NCBI GenBank assembly: GCA_037039685.1
Contig: JAWNGF010000001.1
Span: 7,440,001 to 7,504,000 of the forward strand
Length of the DNA: 64,000 bases
Direction of reading: 5' to 3'
Origin: Ceratobasidium sp. AG-K
Lineage: Eukaryota; Basidiomycota; Agaricomycetes; Cantharellales; Ceratobasidiaceae
Below, piece after piece: positions 21,138-30,593 of this stretch; position 1 is the first letter of the stretch; each line of letters begins with the position of its first letter. Both the position numbers and the translations under genes were made by a program. A model generated the notes under the pieces. It saw nothing but the letters and a program-made list of their open reading frames with translations, was not told the DNA's origin and did not search any database.

Positions 21138-23138
21138 ATGTCTATTCAAGAAGATGGAGGGTCACGTCCCTCATCCACTATATCAACAAGAAGAGGACCC
21201 AGTCGGGCAGCAAGGCCCACAGGATCACTAAACGAGCAAGATATCGCACAAACTCAAGCGGGAGGTCCTGCCCGATCACGCCCCCAAAGTCAAACATCAA
21301 TGCCAGGATCTTTCGGCATTTCTGACATGACAGCGGTACAAGAGGAAGAACCCACTATCACAAATAGAGAACCAGGAGATCTCACGAATGACCCTACTCC
21401 AGCTGTAATTCGTATTCCAACTGCAACCCCAGGGCCATCTTGTCCCTTATGGCCACTAGGGACTAGAAGACAGTTCTTTTCTCCCCAACCCGAAGCTCAT
21501 GGGGGCGTATCGCTTGTTCCCATTAGACCTCCTCCTACACCACATGTTCCCAATGCCCCTACAGTCCCTCAAATTGGAGGAACCATCACCAACGCAGGGC
21601 CAATTCCAGTGGCTTCCCAGCCAGTCACACCGGCGATACCAGCACCACCATATATCCCACAGGGTTACTCCGAGCAATCAGCCCGGGTACAACAAAGCGC
21701 CGGTGAACCAGGAAGCTCAAGTTCAAGTTCCAGCTCTAGCAACAGGACTGTAATCAGCAATTTTGATGACCTAGATGACCTTCTAGAAGGAAGACACAAC
21801 GCTACCCTTAGGGTTATAGACGGAATGAGAGTCACTATAGACCAAAGGCTTAGTGGCCTAGAACAAGCCACTCAGGTTCTAGCAAACAACCAGCAAATCT
21901 TTAACGACTCCATCAACACCCTACAAGGAACCCTGACAGACATTCTGAACTCGGCAAGAAATGGCGAACATAATTCTTTTCTAGTCGGTCAAGATGTAAC
22001 CCGCCTTCGTAATGAAGTTACCAACACCCAAGGACTAGTAAATAACGTACGCGAAGAACTGAACACTACCAGACAAGGACAACTCGAATGGAATGAGGCA
22101 GTAACACAAGGACTAGAAACCTTGCGACAGGAGGGAGCTTCCTTCACTACCAAAATTACGGAAGTACAGGAAACCATCAGCAATATGCGAGAAGAAATGG
22201 ACGAAGCATCCCTGCATGGGATCCCCTCTAGGCAATCAAATTCCCCACCACATCCAGATGCGGAATCTACCAGGATCGACGAGTTAGAATTAAGAATCCA
22301 ACGGCTGACCGAAAACCCAAACACCGGTAATGGACCACGTCGTCCTAAGGTGACTCGTCCAGAAGCCTTTGACGGAAAGAAAGGGGAAGGTGCCGAAATG
22401 TTCATCACACAAATGGAAAGCTACTTTTTACGCCTAGGCGATCAATACACTTCCAACGAAGAAAGGATCCGTGAAGCTCTAGCAAACTTCAAATCCGAGA
22501 ACAAAGCGGCCACTCACTGGGCACAAGTACTCTTATGTTCGCTTAACCAAAGAGAAAATAACCAAAACCTCGCCTCATGGGAAAATTTCAAAGCACACTT
22601 CATGGAACAGTTCAGCAACCCCAACAAAAAAGCTAAAGCCGAAATCAATATCCGGAAGTGCAAGCAGAACAATTCGGTAGCAAACTATGCTTCTGAATTC
22701 CGTTACTTATTGGTCGACGTCAACTGGGGACAAGAAGCACTAATCAACCAATTCAAGGAAGGACTGAAGCCTGAAGTAAAGACCGAACTAGCTCGATTCG
22801 AATTAACCCTGATTAACGAGGACGGAACGGAGCGGGAGCTGTCACTAGACCAATGGATCTCTATCGCAATCTCTATTGACCAGAAACTGCAACAAATCAA
22901 GGCCTCTACAGGGAAGAAGACACCTCAAGCAGCCGTTAGCGGACAATCCTCTACAAAGCGGCTACCCGACAAAGTTTACAAAGCAAGGATAGCGACCAAC
23001 CGCTGCCTAAAGTGCGGACAGGAAGGACACCGATCATTGAAGTGCTCGTCCAAAGAGTGGATAACGACGGAACCTAGCGTTAAAGGAAGGGAGGCAACAA
23101 TCGTAGAAGACTCGGGAAAAGAAGGGGTCTCCCTCTAA
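21138..23138 (+). CDS. Gag polyprotein of element A
   Basis: 666 residues from the first ATG after the LTR. Residues 1-210 are Pro/Ser-rich and disordered, 215-370 form long amphipathic helices (NNQQIFNDSINTLQGTL, EVTNTQGLVNNVREEL), and 420-590 hold the retrotransposon Gag domain (FDGKKGEGAEMFITQMESYF, NFKAHFMEQFSNPNKKAKAE, LIDQFKEGL-like segment LINQFKEGLKPEV). The C-terminus carries a CCHC zinc knuckle (CLKCGQEGHRSLKC). It assembles the particle and packages RNA. The stop codon lies 18 nt after the slippery heptamer at 23114, so a fraction of ribosomes should continue into pol. Confidence 0.92.
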   Translation: MSIQEDGGSRPSSTISTRRGPSRAARPTGSLNEQDIAQTQAGGPARSRPQSQTSMPGSFGISDMTAVQEEEPTITNREPGDLTNDPTPAVIRIPTATPGPSCPLWPLGTRRQFFSPQPEAHGGVSLVPIRPPPTPHVPNAPTVPQIGGTITNAGPIPVASQPVTPAIPAPPYIPQGYSEQSARVQQSAGEPGSSSSSSSSSNRTVISNFDDLDDLLEGRHNATLRVIDGMRVTIDQRLSGLEQATQVLANNQQIFNDSINTLQGTLTDILNSARNGEHNSFLVGQDVTRLRNEVTNTQGLVNNVREELNTTRQGQLEWNEAVTQGLETLRQEGASFTTKITEVQETISNMREEMDEASLHGIPSRQSNSPPHPDAESTRIDELELRIQRLTENPNTGNGPRRPKVTRPEAFDGKKGEGAEMFITQMESYFLRLGDQYTSNEERIREALANFKSENKAATHWAQVLLCSLNQRENNQNLASWENFKAHFMEQFSNPNKKAKAEINIRKCKQNNSVANYASEFRYLLVDVNWGQEALINQFKEGLKPEVKTELARFELTLINEDGTERELSLDQWISIAISIDQKLQQIKASTGKKTPQAAVSGQSSTKRLPDKVYKARIATNRCLKCGQEGHRSLKCSSKEWITTEPSVKGREATIVEDSGKEGVSL

Positions 23139-26100
23139 CTGTGTGTGGAGAGACCAAAAAACCGACAACGGAAACAATGTACTTTAGAGCAACAAATGAG
23201 TCAACCATTGTTTACGCAAACGTTGCCGGAATCACAGAACCTATCTCAACCCTCATCGATTCTGGAGCATCAAAGAACTTCTTGGACATCTCTTGGGCTC
23301 AATCCAACAATATCCCACTCATAGAACTTCCCACTCCAAGGAAAGTAATCGGTATCCAGGGGAAGGAACTCTCTCACCAAATACGTTTCAAAGCTAAGCT
23401 GGAACTAAACGTGGAGGGAAGAACCTTCAAACAAGTCTTCTTTGCTATGCCTACTGGGGAAACTAAACTTATCCTAGGATTGGAATGGTTAGAAGAAGCA
23501 AACCCGGTCATCGATTGGAAAACGAAGCACATATCATGGCGGCCAGAACTCATCCAAGCAAGAACGGCCTCAATAGACAACCTACCAGAAGAATTCAAGG
23601 AATTTGCCGATGTCTTCAGTGAAGAGAAATTCAAAAGAATCCCGGATCATCGTCCATATGACTGCGCCATCAACTTCAAGGAAGGAGCTGAACTCCCGAA
23701 ACCTGCCAGACCTATCCCACTTTCTCCAGCAGAATCTATTGCACTAAGAGAATACCTGGATGAAGAAATCGCGGCGGGAAAGATTCGACCAAGCAAATCA
23801 CCCATTGCATCACCTTGTTTCTTTGTCAAAAAACCAATCGATCCAAAAAATCCAGGGGCAGTTCGCCAACTACGACTCGTGCAAGACCTCAGAGGAGTAA
23901 ACGCCATTACTAAAGATGACAGATTCCCAATGCCCCTAATGGAAGACCTCCTGGATAAAATCAAGGACGCGAAGATTTTCTCCAAGATCGATCTACGCAT
24001 GGGTTTCAACAATATCAGAATTAGGGAAGGCGATGAATGGAAGACAGCTTTCAGAACAAAAGAAGGACTGTTCGAATACGTCGTCATGCCTTTCGGACTA
24101 AAGAACGCGCCAGCCATTTTCCAAAGATATATGAATCACATTTTCCATGATCTTATCGACGTATGCGTCATAGTATACATTGACGACATCCTAGTCTTCT
24201 CTAAGGACAGAAGCCAACACACCGTGGATGTCAGAAAAGTACTAAAGATCTTACTGGAGGAAAATCTTTTTGCAAAGCTTCCAAAATGCGAATTCTTTGT
24301 CACCAAATTGACATATACTGGACTTGGAATCAGCAATTCGGGCATCTCTATGGAGGAAGAAAAAGTAAAAGCAATAAAGGAATGGAAGGAACCAAGAACG
24401 GTCAAGCAAGTTCAGGCATTCTTAGGATTCGCAAATTTTTACCGAAGATTCGTACCAAATTTCAGCCGATTAGCAAAACCCCTGACAACCTTGACAAGAA
24501 AGGAGAACAAATGGGAATGGGGAAACGTTCAGCAGGAAGCATTTGTGGCCCTAAAAACAGAAATCAGCAAGGAACCCACTCTACGCCATCCAAACCCTGA
24601 CAAACCGTTTTTCCTGGAAACAGACGCAAGTGGAATAGCAATGGGAGCAATCTTGTCGCAAAGACAAGACGATGGCTACTTGCACCCTATCGCTTTTCTT
24701 TCAAAATCTTTCAATGAGGCTCAACTCAACTACGACGTCCATGATAAAGAACTTATGGCTATCATAGAATCTTTAACACATTGGAGGCTATACCTTGAAG
24801 GAACAAGGGACCCTATCACCATCTACACCGATCATAGGAACCTACAATTCTGGAAGGAAGCAAGAACGTTCAACCGTCGACACGCAAGATGGCACCAATT
24901 GCTTGCTTCCTATAACTTTGACATCATATATCGCCCTGGCATCCTATCATCAAAACCGGACCTATTGTCAAGACAGTCAGACCATGAAGATATCCCAACG
25001 CCTGAACAAGTTATGATATCTGTTGAAAGGTTCAAGGGATTTATGGGACAAGTAGACACAAACATCATAGAAACTATCAAGGAGGCTCAGGAAACAGATG
25101 AAGGTTTGGCACGAATCAAAGAAATCTGCAAATCAAGGGAAACGTTACCAAAAACCCTACAACACAGCGCAAAAGATTATGATTTCAAAGAGGGACTATT
25201 GTGGTTCAAGGGAAGGATCTACGTGCCAGAGGATAAGGAATCTAGATTGGCCATCATGCGAGTTCATCACGACTCAAAAATCGCAGGACATCAAGGACAG
25301 GCTAGGACACTGGAACTAATATCAAGAAGATACTTCTGGCCAGGAATGAAGCAAAGCATAAACAGATACGTGGAGTCCTGCGAGACCTGCCAACGAACAA
25401 AGGGATCAAAGTCAATAGTCCCAATCAAGCCTCTGGAGATTCCAAAAGGACCGTGGGAAGACATAGTGTTTGACTTTGTAGTGAAGTTACCAAAATCCAG
25501 AGGATCAGATAGCATCTTAGTAGTGGTGGACCGATTCTCAAGAATGGCGCACTTCATACCCTGCAAAGAATCTCACACGGCAAGCGACCTTGCAAATCCT
25601 TTTGTCACAAATGTTTGGAAACTGCACGGTTTTCCAAAGAGCACAATCTCAGACCGAGGGACTACGTTCAATTCCAAACTCATGAAAGCCATTTATGAAA
25701 AAATTGGAACTAACCCAGGTTTCAGCACTGCCTACCACCCCCAAACAGACGGAATAACGGAGAGAATCAATCAATGGATGGAAGGCTGGCTACAATCGTT
25801 CGTCAACTACAGGCAGGATGATTGGGCGGACTTATTACCGATTGCGGAGTTCAGCTATAATCTACAGAAGCACCGCGTAACAGGTAGTTCCCCTTTCGAA
25901 ATTGTCTATGGGAGGGAACCACTGTGGAACATCTCAGCAGAAGTATCAGCGATTCCAGAAGCAAACAACATCACAGGAAAATGGCGTAAAATCCACAACA
26001 AAGCAATTGCATCAATAGAAACCCAAAGGCTGCCAGAAGAAGAGCCAAAGAACGAGTACCAAGAAGGAGATCTAGTATGGCTGTTGGGAAGAAACATCCA

Positions 26101-27055
26101 AACAAAAAGACCCTCAAAGAAACTGGATAACAAGAAGCACAGGCCATTTGTTGTGAAGCAAAAAATAGGGTCACACGCTTATGAGCTTACTTTGCCAGCA
26201 ACAATGAGGGTGCACCCTGTTTTCCACATCGATTTGCTCAGCCCTTACAAAGGAGACACAGAATTCAGCCGAAACCAACCCCAACCACCGCCGATCATAA
26301 CAGAAGAAGGAGAGGAGGAATACGAAGTTGAAAAAATCATGGACTGGAAGGAAACAAAGGATGGGCTCTTCTACAGGGTCAGATGGAAGGGTTATGGGGA
26401 CGAAGAAGACACGGAACAAAGGGCAGAAGACTTTGGCCACCTGTCCAAGATCATCAAGGACTTGCTACGGCGACACCCCAAGGCTCCCACGCCATCTAAC
26501 TACGTTCCAGGAAAGATAAAAGGCAGAGGGGGCACAGTCGGTAGTGACATCTGCAAAACTTGCAAGCTCTCCAGAACTCACACTTCACTAAACGCTTTAA
26601 ATCTTTTTTGCCCTCCACAATGCCTGCCGTTACCCGCTCCACCATCATCAACAACCTCACCCGCGTCCGGGACGGACCAGCGTTCGCCACGGCAAGAATT
26701 CTTGATGCTGGAGCTGCTCTCTACGTCTTCAAGAGGTCCCAGCAAGGCTCGGGAAGAATGCACTTTAGGGCGTCGGACGACGTTCTCCACTCAGACTTGG
26801 GCGAATTCCAGTGGGTCGGCAAAAAATGGCCGACAAAAATGCAGCTCACAAGAAAAGACATTTTTGTCTGTCGAGGATGCGCCGCCTTTCAAGTGTCAGA
26901 GGTGGTCCTACTGTCCACCCACATGCTCGGAGTTGTCGAATGGGGACAAGAAGGGGCATACTCGAGCGAGTGGGTACCAGGGTACGACGGGAGGCAACCA
27001 ACGCTGCGGCCTCGATGGAACGACGCCTGGGACGCCAACTACAAAAGGGATCTGA
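23084..27055 (+). CDS. Pol polyprotein of element A (PR-RT-RNase H-IN-chromodomain)
   Basis: Open in the -1 frame from 23084. There is no ATG near the start, consistent with expression by frameshifting. Domains in order: protease with IDSGASKNF, RT with [25 protein letters not shown] and the catalytic YIDDILVFS (about 24175), RNase H with FFLETDASGIAMGAIL and YTDHRNLQFW, the integrase zinc finger (HH...CETC near 25270-25390), the integrase core with VVDRFSRMAHF and SDRGTTFNS, a GPY-like module, and a C-terminal chromodomain (FYRVRWKGYGDEED, about 26370). The recognisable protein ends near 26525. The frame stays open another 530 nt across ORF3, which is probably overlap rather than extra domain. 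Confidence 0.92.
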   Translation, partial: RKGGNNRRRLGKRRGLPLTVCGETKKPTTETMYFRATNESTIVYANVAGITEPISTLIDSGASKNFLDISWAQSNNIPLIELPTPRKVIGIQGKELSHQIRFKAKLELNVEGRTFKQVFFAMPTGETKLILGLEWLEEANPVIDWKTKHISWRPELIQARTASIDNLPEEFKEFADVFSEEKFKRIPDHRPYDCAINFKEGAELPKPARPIPLSPAESIALREYLDEEIAAGKIRPSKSPIASPCFFVKKPIDPKNPGAVRQLRLVQDLRGVNAITKDDRFPMPLMEDLLDKIKDAKIFSKIDLRMGFNNIRIREGDEWKTAFRTKEGLFEYVVMPFGLKNAPAIFQRYMNHIFHDLIDVCVIVYIDDILVFSKDRSQHTVDVRKVLKILLEENLFAKLPKCEFFVTKLTYTGLGISNSGISMEEEKVKAIKEWKEPRTVKQVQAFLGFANFYRRFVPNFSRLAKPLTTLTRKENKWEWGNVQQEAFVALKTEISKEPTLRHPNPDKPFFLETDASGIAMGAILSQRQDDGYLHPIAFLSKSFNEAQLNYDVHDKELMAIIESLTHWRLYLEGTRDPITIYTDHRNLQFWKEARTFNRRHARWHQLLASYNFDIIYRPGILSSKPDLLSRQSDHEDIPTPEQVMISVERFKGFMGQVDTNIIETIKEAQETDEGLARIKEICKSRETLPKTLQHSAKDYDFKEGLLWFKGRIYVPEDKESRLAIMRVHHDSKIAGHQGQARTLELISRRYFWPGMKQSINRYVESCETCQRTKGSKSIVPIKPLEIPKGPWEDIVFDFVVKLPKSRGSDSILVVVDRFSRMAHFIPCKESHTASDLANPFVTNVWKLHGFPKSTISDRGTTFNSKLMKAIYEKIGTNPGFSTAYHPQTDGITERINQWMEGWLQSFVNYRQDDWADLLPIAEFSYNLQKHRVTGSSPFEIVYGREPLWNISAEVSAIPEANNITGKWRKIHNKAIASIETQRLPEEEPKNEYQEGDLVWLLGRNIQTKRPSKKLDNKKHRPFVVKQKIGSHAYELTLPATMRVHPVFHIDLLSPYKGDTEFSRNQPQPPPIITEEGEEEYEVEKIMDWKETKDGLFYRVRWKGYGDEEDTEQRAEDFGHLSKIIKDLLRRHPKAPTPSNYVPGKIKGRGGTVGSDICKTCKLSRTHTSLNALNLFCPPQCLPLPAPPSSTTSPASGTDQRSPRQEFLMLELLSTSSRGPSKAREECTLGRRTTFSTQTWANSSGSAKNGRQKCSSQEKTFLSVEDAPPFKCQRWSYCPPTCSELSNGDKKGHTRASGYQGTTGGNQRCGLDGTTPGTPTTKGI
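23114..23120 (+). promoter_or_regulatory. -1 ribosomal frameshift heptamer G GGA AAA (gag/pol, element A)
   Basis: In the gag frame the codons read TCG GGA AAA GAA, so the heptamer has the required X XXY YYZ phase. The pol frame is -1 relative to gag and is open from 23084, overlapping gag by about 55 nt. No stimulatory structure was tested. Confidence 0.75.
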
Positions 27056-27384
27056 GCGACTGGAAGATGGAAAGGGGAAGGTACCAGAAGGAGAAATTCG
27101 AATGGGCGCCAAACTGGTGGAAGTGGGAGGAAACAGACGTGTCAGCATGGAAGGAGACGGAGCCAGACGTGCGACAATGGGACAAGGAGTTTGTGGAGGT
27201 CCAGGAAAGGGTTTTGGACTGGTCCAAGGCTGACTGGACAAAAGAAGAGACATGGGAGGAATGGGAGAAGTTCTTGGACAAACCGGGGAACACCGCGTTC
27301 AATCCCATCGACCTGACCTTGGAGGAGGATGAAGGGCTTGAGGAGTTTATGCTGAGGAAGGGAAAGGACTGCGCGGTGCAGTAA
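26620..27384 (+). CDS. Accessory ORF3 of element A (unknown function)
   Basis: 254 residues from ATG 26620, in the -1 frame relative to pol and overlapping its open 3' end by 436 nt. It has no recognised domain. The N-terminal half contains a basic stretch and a C-x-G-C motif (FVCRGCAAFQV). The C-terminal half is very rich in Trp, Lys and Glu (FEWAPNWWKWEE, WSKADWTKEETWEEWEKF). The end carries NPIDLTLEEDE, which looks like a SUMO-interaction motif. The element G copy has exactly the same 765 nt length and about 85-90% identical residues over the compared part, while the overlapping pol frame diverges more. That supports ORF3 as the frame under selection. Translation could start at its own ATG. 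Confidence 0.75.
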   Translation: MPAVTRSTIINNLTRVRDGPAFATARILDAGAALYVFKRSQQGSGRMHFRASDDVLHSDLGEFQWVGKKWPTKMQLTRKDIFVCRGCAAFQVSEVVLLSTHMLGVVEWGQEGAYSSEWVPGYDGRQPTLRPRWNDAWDANYKRDLSDWKMERGRYQKEKFEWAPNWWKWEETDVSAWKETEPDVRQWDKEFVEVQERVLDWSKADWTKEETWEEWEKFLDKPGNTAFNPIDLTLEEDEGLEEFMLRKGKDCAVQ

Positions 27385-27425
27385 GTCCATTCAGATCCCC
27401 CAAATGGACCCATAGGGGGGAGTAA

Positions 27426-27876
27426 TGTTGTGAGCCAGCTCACTCCATCGGACTCGCCTGTTGCCTCGCCCGCCTGTTCCCTTCTTGTGTGTTGTGTTTC
27501 CGTTTGCCGCGTTGCCACCTTCTTGTGGTTACCCTGTTACATTGTGTAACGCGGCTGTGCTTTGTACGAGTCATGTCTGTTTATACAGCATGACTCACTT
27601 GGACACTCCTGACTGGCTGTTACGTGTGACTTGTGTGGCTGCGCTCTGTATGACTCGGCCACTTCTTTTATATATATAGAGGACCAACAAGCCTGGTAGC
27701 CCCAGCTTGTTTTGTCTCGTCAAAACATTCCCTCTGAGTGACACTTAGAACCACCCCTACCCTCAAGAGCCTACAGACGCTTAAGTGCGTTGCGGTTCAA
27801 GAGGTCACTTAGGTCTTAGTGCCGTCCACTCTCCATCGCGGCTTGTCTCATAGCCACCAAGAAGAAGCTTACGACA
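27426..27876 (+). repeat. 3' LTR of element A
   Basis: TGTTGTGAGC...GCTTACGACA, 451 bp, the same length as the 5' LTR. The visible differences from it are C/T transitions, several of them at CpG. Confidence 0.93.
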
Positions 27877-27972
27877 GGGGGGGTCCCAGAGGACTGCCGC
27901 ATAGGAGGGTTGGCTTTGGGGCGCTCCCCAAAAGGGGGCTCAGTGATGGTGGGAGCGGGGCTGGGTCCCCAG
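27877..27972 (-). pseudogene. Element E ORF3, upstream fragment beyond element A
   Basis: It continues the Pro-rich minus-strand frame interrupted by A (PSPAPTITEPPFGERP into NPPMRQSSGTPPAPMVP once one GGGGG is removed). It ends where the B LTR starts at 27973. Confidence 0.6.
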
Positions 27973-28414
27973 TGTCACAACCCTAGTTGAACCTTGGAGG
28001 CCAAGACTCCACAGGCAGTGAGGATGGGGGTTGGGGCGACGACAAGGGTCAAATGTATGGCGCTTAGGCCTAAGTGAGTCACGCAATGAGTGATGGGGAA
28101 AACAACAAGAGAACAAGTCTTGTGGAGGCAAGACTTGTGTTGCTGGTATATATACGCGCTACTGTGGCTATGTACAATAGAGAGCAAGCAACAAGGGAAA
28201 CCAAAAGGAGGGAAAGCAAGTGTCCGAGAGAAGAGAGGAACAAACAAAGGAAACGTGAAGTCCCTGGAGGCCAAGGAGATAAGCAAACAGGCCAGGCAGG
28301 CATGTCCCGCAGTCAAGGCTTACATAAAGGCAACTAAATGCGCCAAGGCAAGAAAAACAAGACCAAACACAAGGCAACAAAACAACAACAAGAGGACAAG
28401 AAAAGGTTGTGACA
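27973..28414 (-). repeat. 3' LTR of element B
   Basis: 442 bp with perfect 10 bp terminal inverted repeats. It is preceded on the minus strand by a polypurine tract (AGAAGGGGGGGTAG). Confidence 0.88.
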
Positions 28415-28438
28415 CTACCCCCCCTTCTAGGTTGGGGC

Positions 28439-28912
28439 TCACTCCACCAACACAAACTCCTCAGTGTCATTACATACAAAGGGGTCCTCAGCTGACCCTG
28501 TCCCTGTCCACACCCCATAATCCTCCTTGTCATCTGTCAAATCAATTATTGCCTCCTCCCTAACCTCTAGGTTGACAGTGAGGTTGACTATTTCAAATGG
28601 GTTGCCTCTGAGACAGACCTTGCAAGACCTGTCCATGATCTCAAGGGCATTGTGGATGTTGTTGGCTGTGTAGGCAATCCAGTTGTGCCAGCGGACAAGG
28701 GGGTGACCAACGAATGACCTGGGGGCCTCCCCTGACCAGTAGCGTGCGGATACAATGAAGTAGAAATGTTGGTGCATGCCAGGATGCCAGTACATGCCTT
28801 GCTCTTGGGGGGGTACAACTTTGAGGGACTGCTTGAAGGCGGCTGAGCAGGTGTAAAGGTCATGGTAGACCTGGACCATGACTGAGTTGGTGGATTGGCG
28901 TTGGGAGGACAT
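28439..28912 (-). CDS. Accessory ORF3 of element B (unknown function)
   Basis: 157 residues from ATG 28912, intact, in the -1 frame relative to pol and overlapping the open pol frame by about 325 nt. It starts MSSQRQSTNSVMVQVYHDLY, includes HFYFIVSARYW and a KVCLRGNPF segment, and ends with a strongly acidic tail containing EAIIDLTDDKED. That stretch matches the SUMO-interaction motif consensus (V/I-I-D-L-T followed by acidic residues). It shares no obvious similarity with the ORF3 of A apart from position, frame and the IDLT-acidic motif. No known domain is recognised. Confidence 0.65.
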   Translation of the reverse strand: MSSQRQSTNSVMVQVYHDLYTCSAAFKQSLKVVPPQEQGMYWHPGMHQHFYFIVSARYWSGEAPRSFVGHPLVRWHNWIAYTANNIHNALEIMDRSCKVCLRGNPFEIVNLTVNLEVREEAIIDLTDDKEDYGVWTGTGSAEDPFVCNDTEEFVLVE

Positions 28913-30593
28913 GGTGCAGCAAGTGAGGTGGGAGTTGAGGGTTGTAGTGTAGGACTGGAGCAGGTAAAAGTTTTTTGATGAGGGACTTGGATCCCAGCAG
29001 CCTCTTTTATATGCTTAGAACGCCTAATGGGCTGTTCTTCCTTGTTATTGGTTGCCAAGTCATCCCTTGTTTCCTCATGGTGACACTTCCTGGTAACTCT
29101 GGGGACTTCTTTGATGGCATCTGGATGTTCCTTGTGGAACTCATTAATGAGTTCTGATGCATTGCCAAGGTTCTCCAAGGGTTCCCAAGAGTCATGTTCC
29201 GCAGTGTAGCCCTTCCATTTGACAAAATATTTCAGGATTCCTTTCTCCAACTTGGAACTTTGGATGCGTTCTACCTCATATTCTTCTTTGCCTTCTGGTG
29301 TCTCGATTGGTGGGGGTGGATCCACATGGCGGCCCTCAATTTCATCTTCCTTGTATTTGGCTAGGCATGATACATTGATTACTGGATGCATGGTCATAGA
29401 AGGCGGGAGTTGTAGTTTGTACGCATTCCTCCCTACTGCTTCCAGGACAGTGAAGGGGCTGAGTCGTTTATGCAATAATTTCAAGGATGGCCAATTGGTC
29501 GTGATGTGATCATGGCTTAGCCAAACCTTATTGCCCAGGATAAAGGGATCTCCTTGCCGTCTTTTGTCTGCATATTCCTTGTCCTGTTCTTTGCTCAGGG
29601 CGAAACTAGCCTTAGCTTCGTCCAGGTTGTCTTGGATACATTGCACATGTGCCACAGCTTCTGGGACAGAACCATCTTCCACTGGTGTACCTTCGATTGA
29701 TGGGTGGCGAGCCATGTTGGCAAAGAAAGGTGTCATACCAATGCTAGAATGGAACGAGTTGTTATATGCAAATTTGGCAAAGGGTAAAAGTGAAGCCCAG
29801 TCATGTTGCTTGAAGGCACAGTATGTCTGAATGAAAGCCTCAACCGTTTGATTGATGCGCTCTGTTTGTCCGTCAGTTTCAGGGTGGTAAGCTGTAGAAA
29901 GTCTAGGCCGGATGTTCAGGGCCTGATAGAGCTCCTTCATGAATTTGGATGCAAAGGTTGGTCCACAATCTGATACAACTGTTTCTGGGGTGCCATGTAG
30001 CTTCCAGCAGTGTTCCATGAACAGTTCCGCAAGCTTGGGTGACGTGGTTCTTTCAGTGCATGGGATGAAGTGTGCCATCTTGGTCAGGGTGTCAACAATG
30101 ACCAATATTGAGTCTAGGCCCTTGGACAGGGGGAGTTTGACAATCACATCAACCAAAATGTGTTGCCAGGGTTTGGAGGGGAGTTCAAGTGGTTGTAATT
30201 CCCCCAGAGGTTGTTGATTAATGGGTTTTGACTGCTGGCATAAGTCGCATGATGACACGTATTTGTTGACATAGGCCTTCATGGATGGCCACCAATACTG
30301 CCGTTTGATCATTTCCAGTGTTTTTGCTTGACCCATGTGTCCAACTGCTTTGTTGTTGTGGTGGAGTTCTAGGATCTGGCGCTTGATCTCATTGTTGTTT
30401 GGGATGTAGATCCTTCCTTTGCGGTACAGCATGTCATTCCTAATCTTCCAGTCTTCGAATTCTTTTTGTACCGAGGCAGGCGCTTTTTCTGGGTGGTTGC
30501 TAAGGAAAGCCCAGATTGATCTAATGTATTCATCCTTTTGTGTCTGATCCTTGACTGCTTGCCAAATATCCGTGGTCAATGCCATACCCTGAG
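28588..30593 (-). pseudogene. Element B pol, 3' half (integrase and chromodomain)
   Basis: Continuous frame from the C insertion point. The integrase zinc finger (ELHHNNKAVGHMGQ...CDLC) is followed by the catalytic core (LVIVDTLTKMAHF, VVSDCGPTFASKF, where the usual DRG reads DCG, an Arg to Cys change explained by CGN to TGN). Then come a GPY-like region and a textbook chromodomain (KYFVKWKGYTAEHDSWEPLENL, about 29230-29160). The frame then runs on through ORF3. This half has no stop but is separated from RT by element C, so it cannot be expressed as part of pol. Confidence 0.85.

Larger units (their letters stand above)
20658..27876 (+). mobile_element. LTR retrotransposon A (Ty3/Gypsy chromovirus), full length
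   Basis: Two 451 bp LTRs are flanked by the 5 bp target duplication GGGGG (20653-20657 and 27877-27881). The order is 5' LTR, gag, pol (protease, RT, RNase H, integrase, chromodomain), ORF3, polypurine tract GGGGGGAGTAA, 3' LTR. It sits inside the ORF3 of element E in the opposite orientation. The LTRs differ at only about five or six sites that I could see, all transitions, and all genes are open, so it may be or recently have been active. Confidence 0.95.

Noticed and set aside
26550..27055. Pol of element A extended by about 170 residues beyond the chromodomain
   Set aside because: The extension overlaps ORF3, is Ser/Thr/Pro-rich without domain, and is less conserved in G than the ORF3 frame; treated as open by overlap.
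28960..28985. AAAAAAC run upstream of ORF3 in element B as a frameshift site
   Set aside because: The codon phase (CAA AAA ACT) does not fit X XXY YYZ, so a canonical -1 slip is not possible there.
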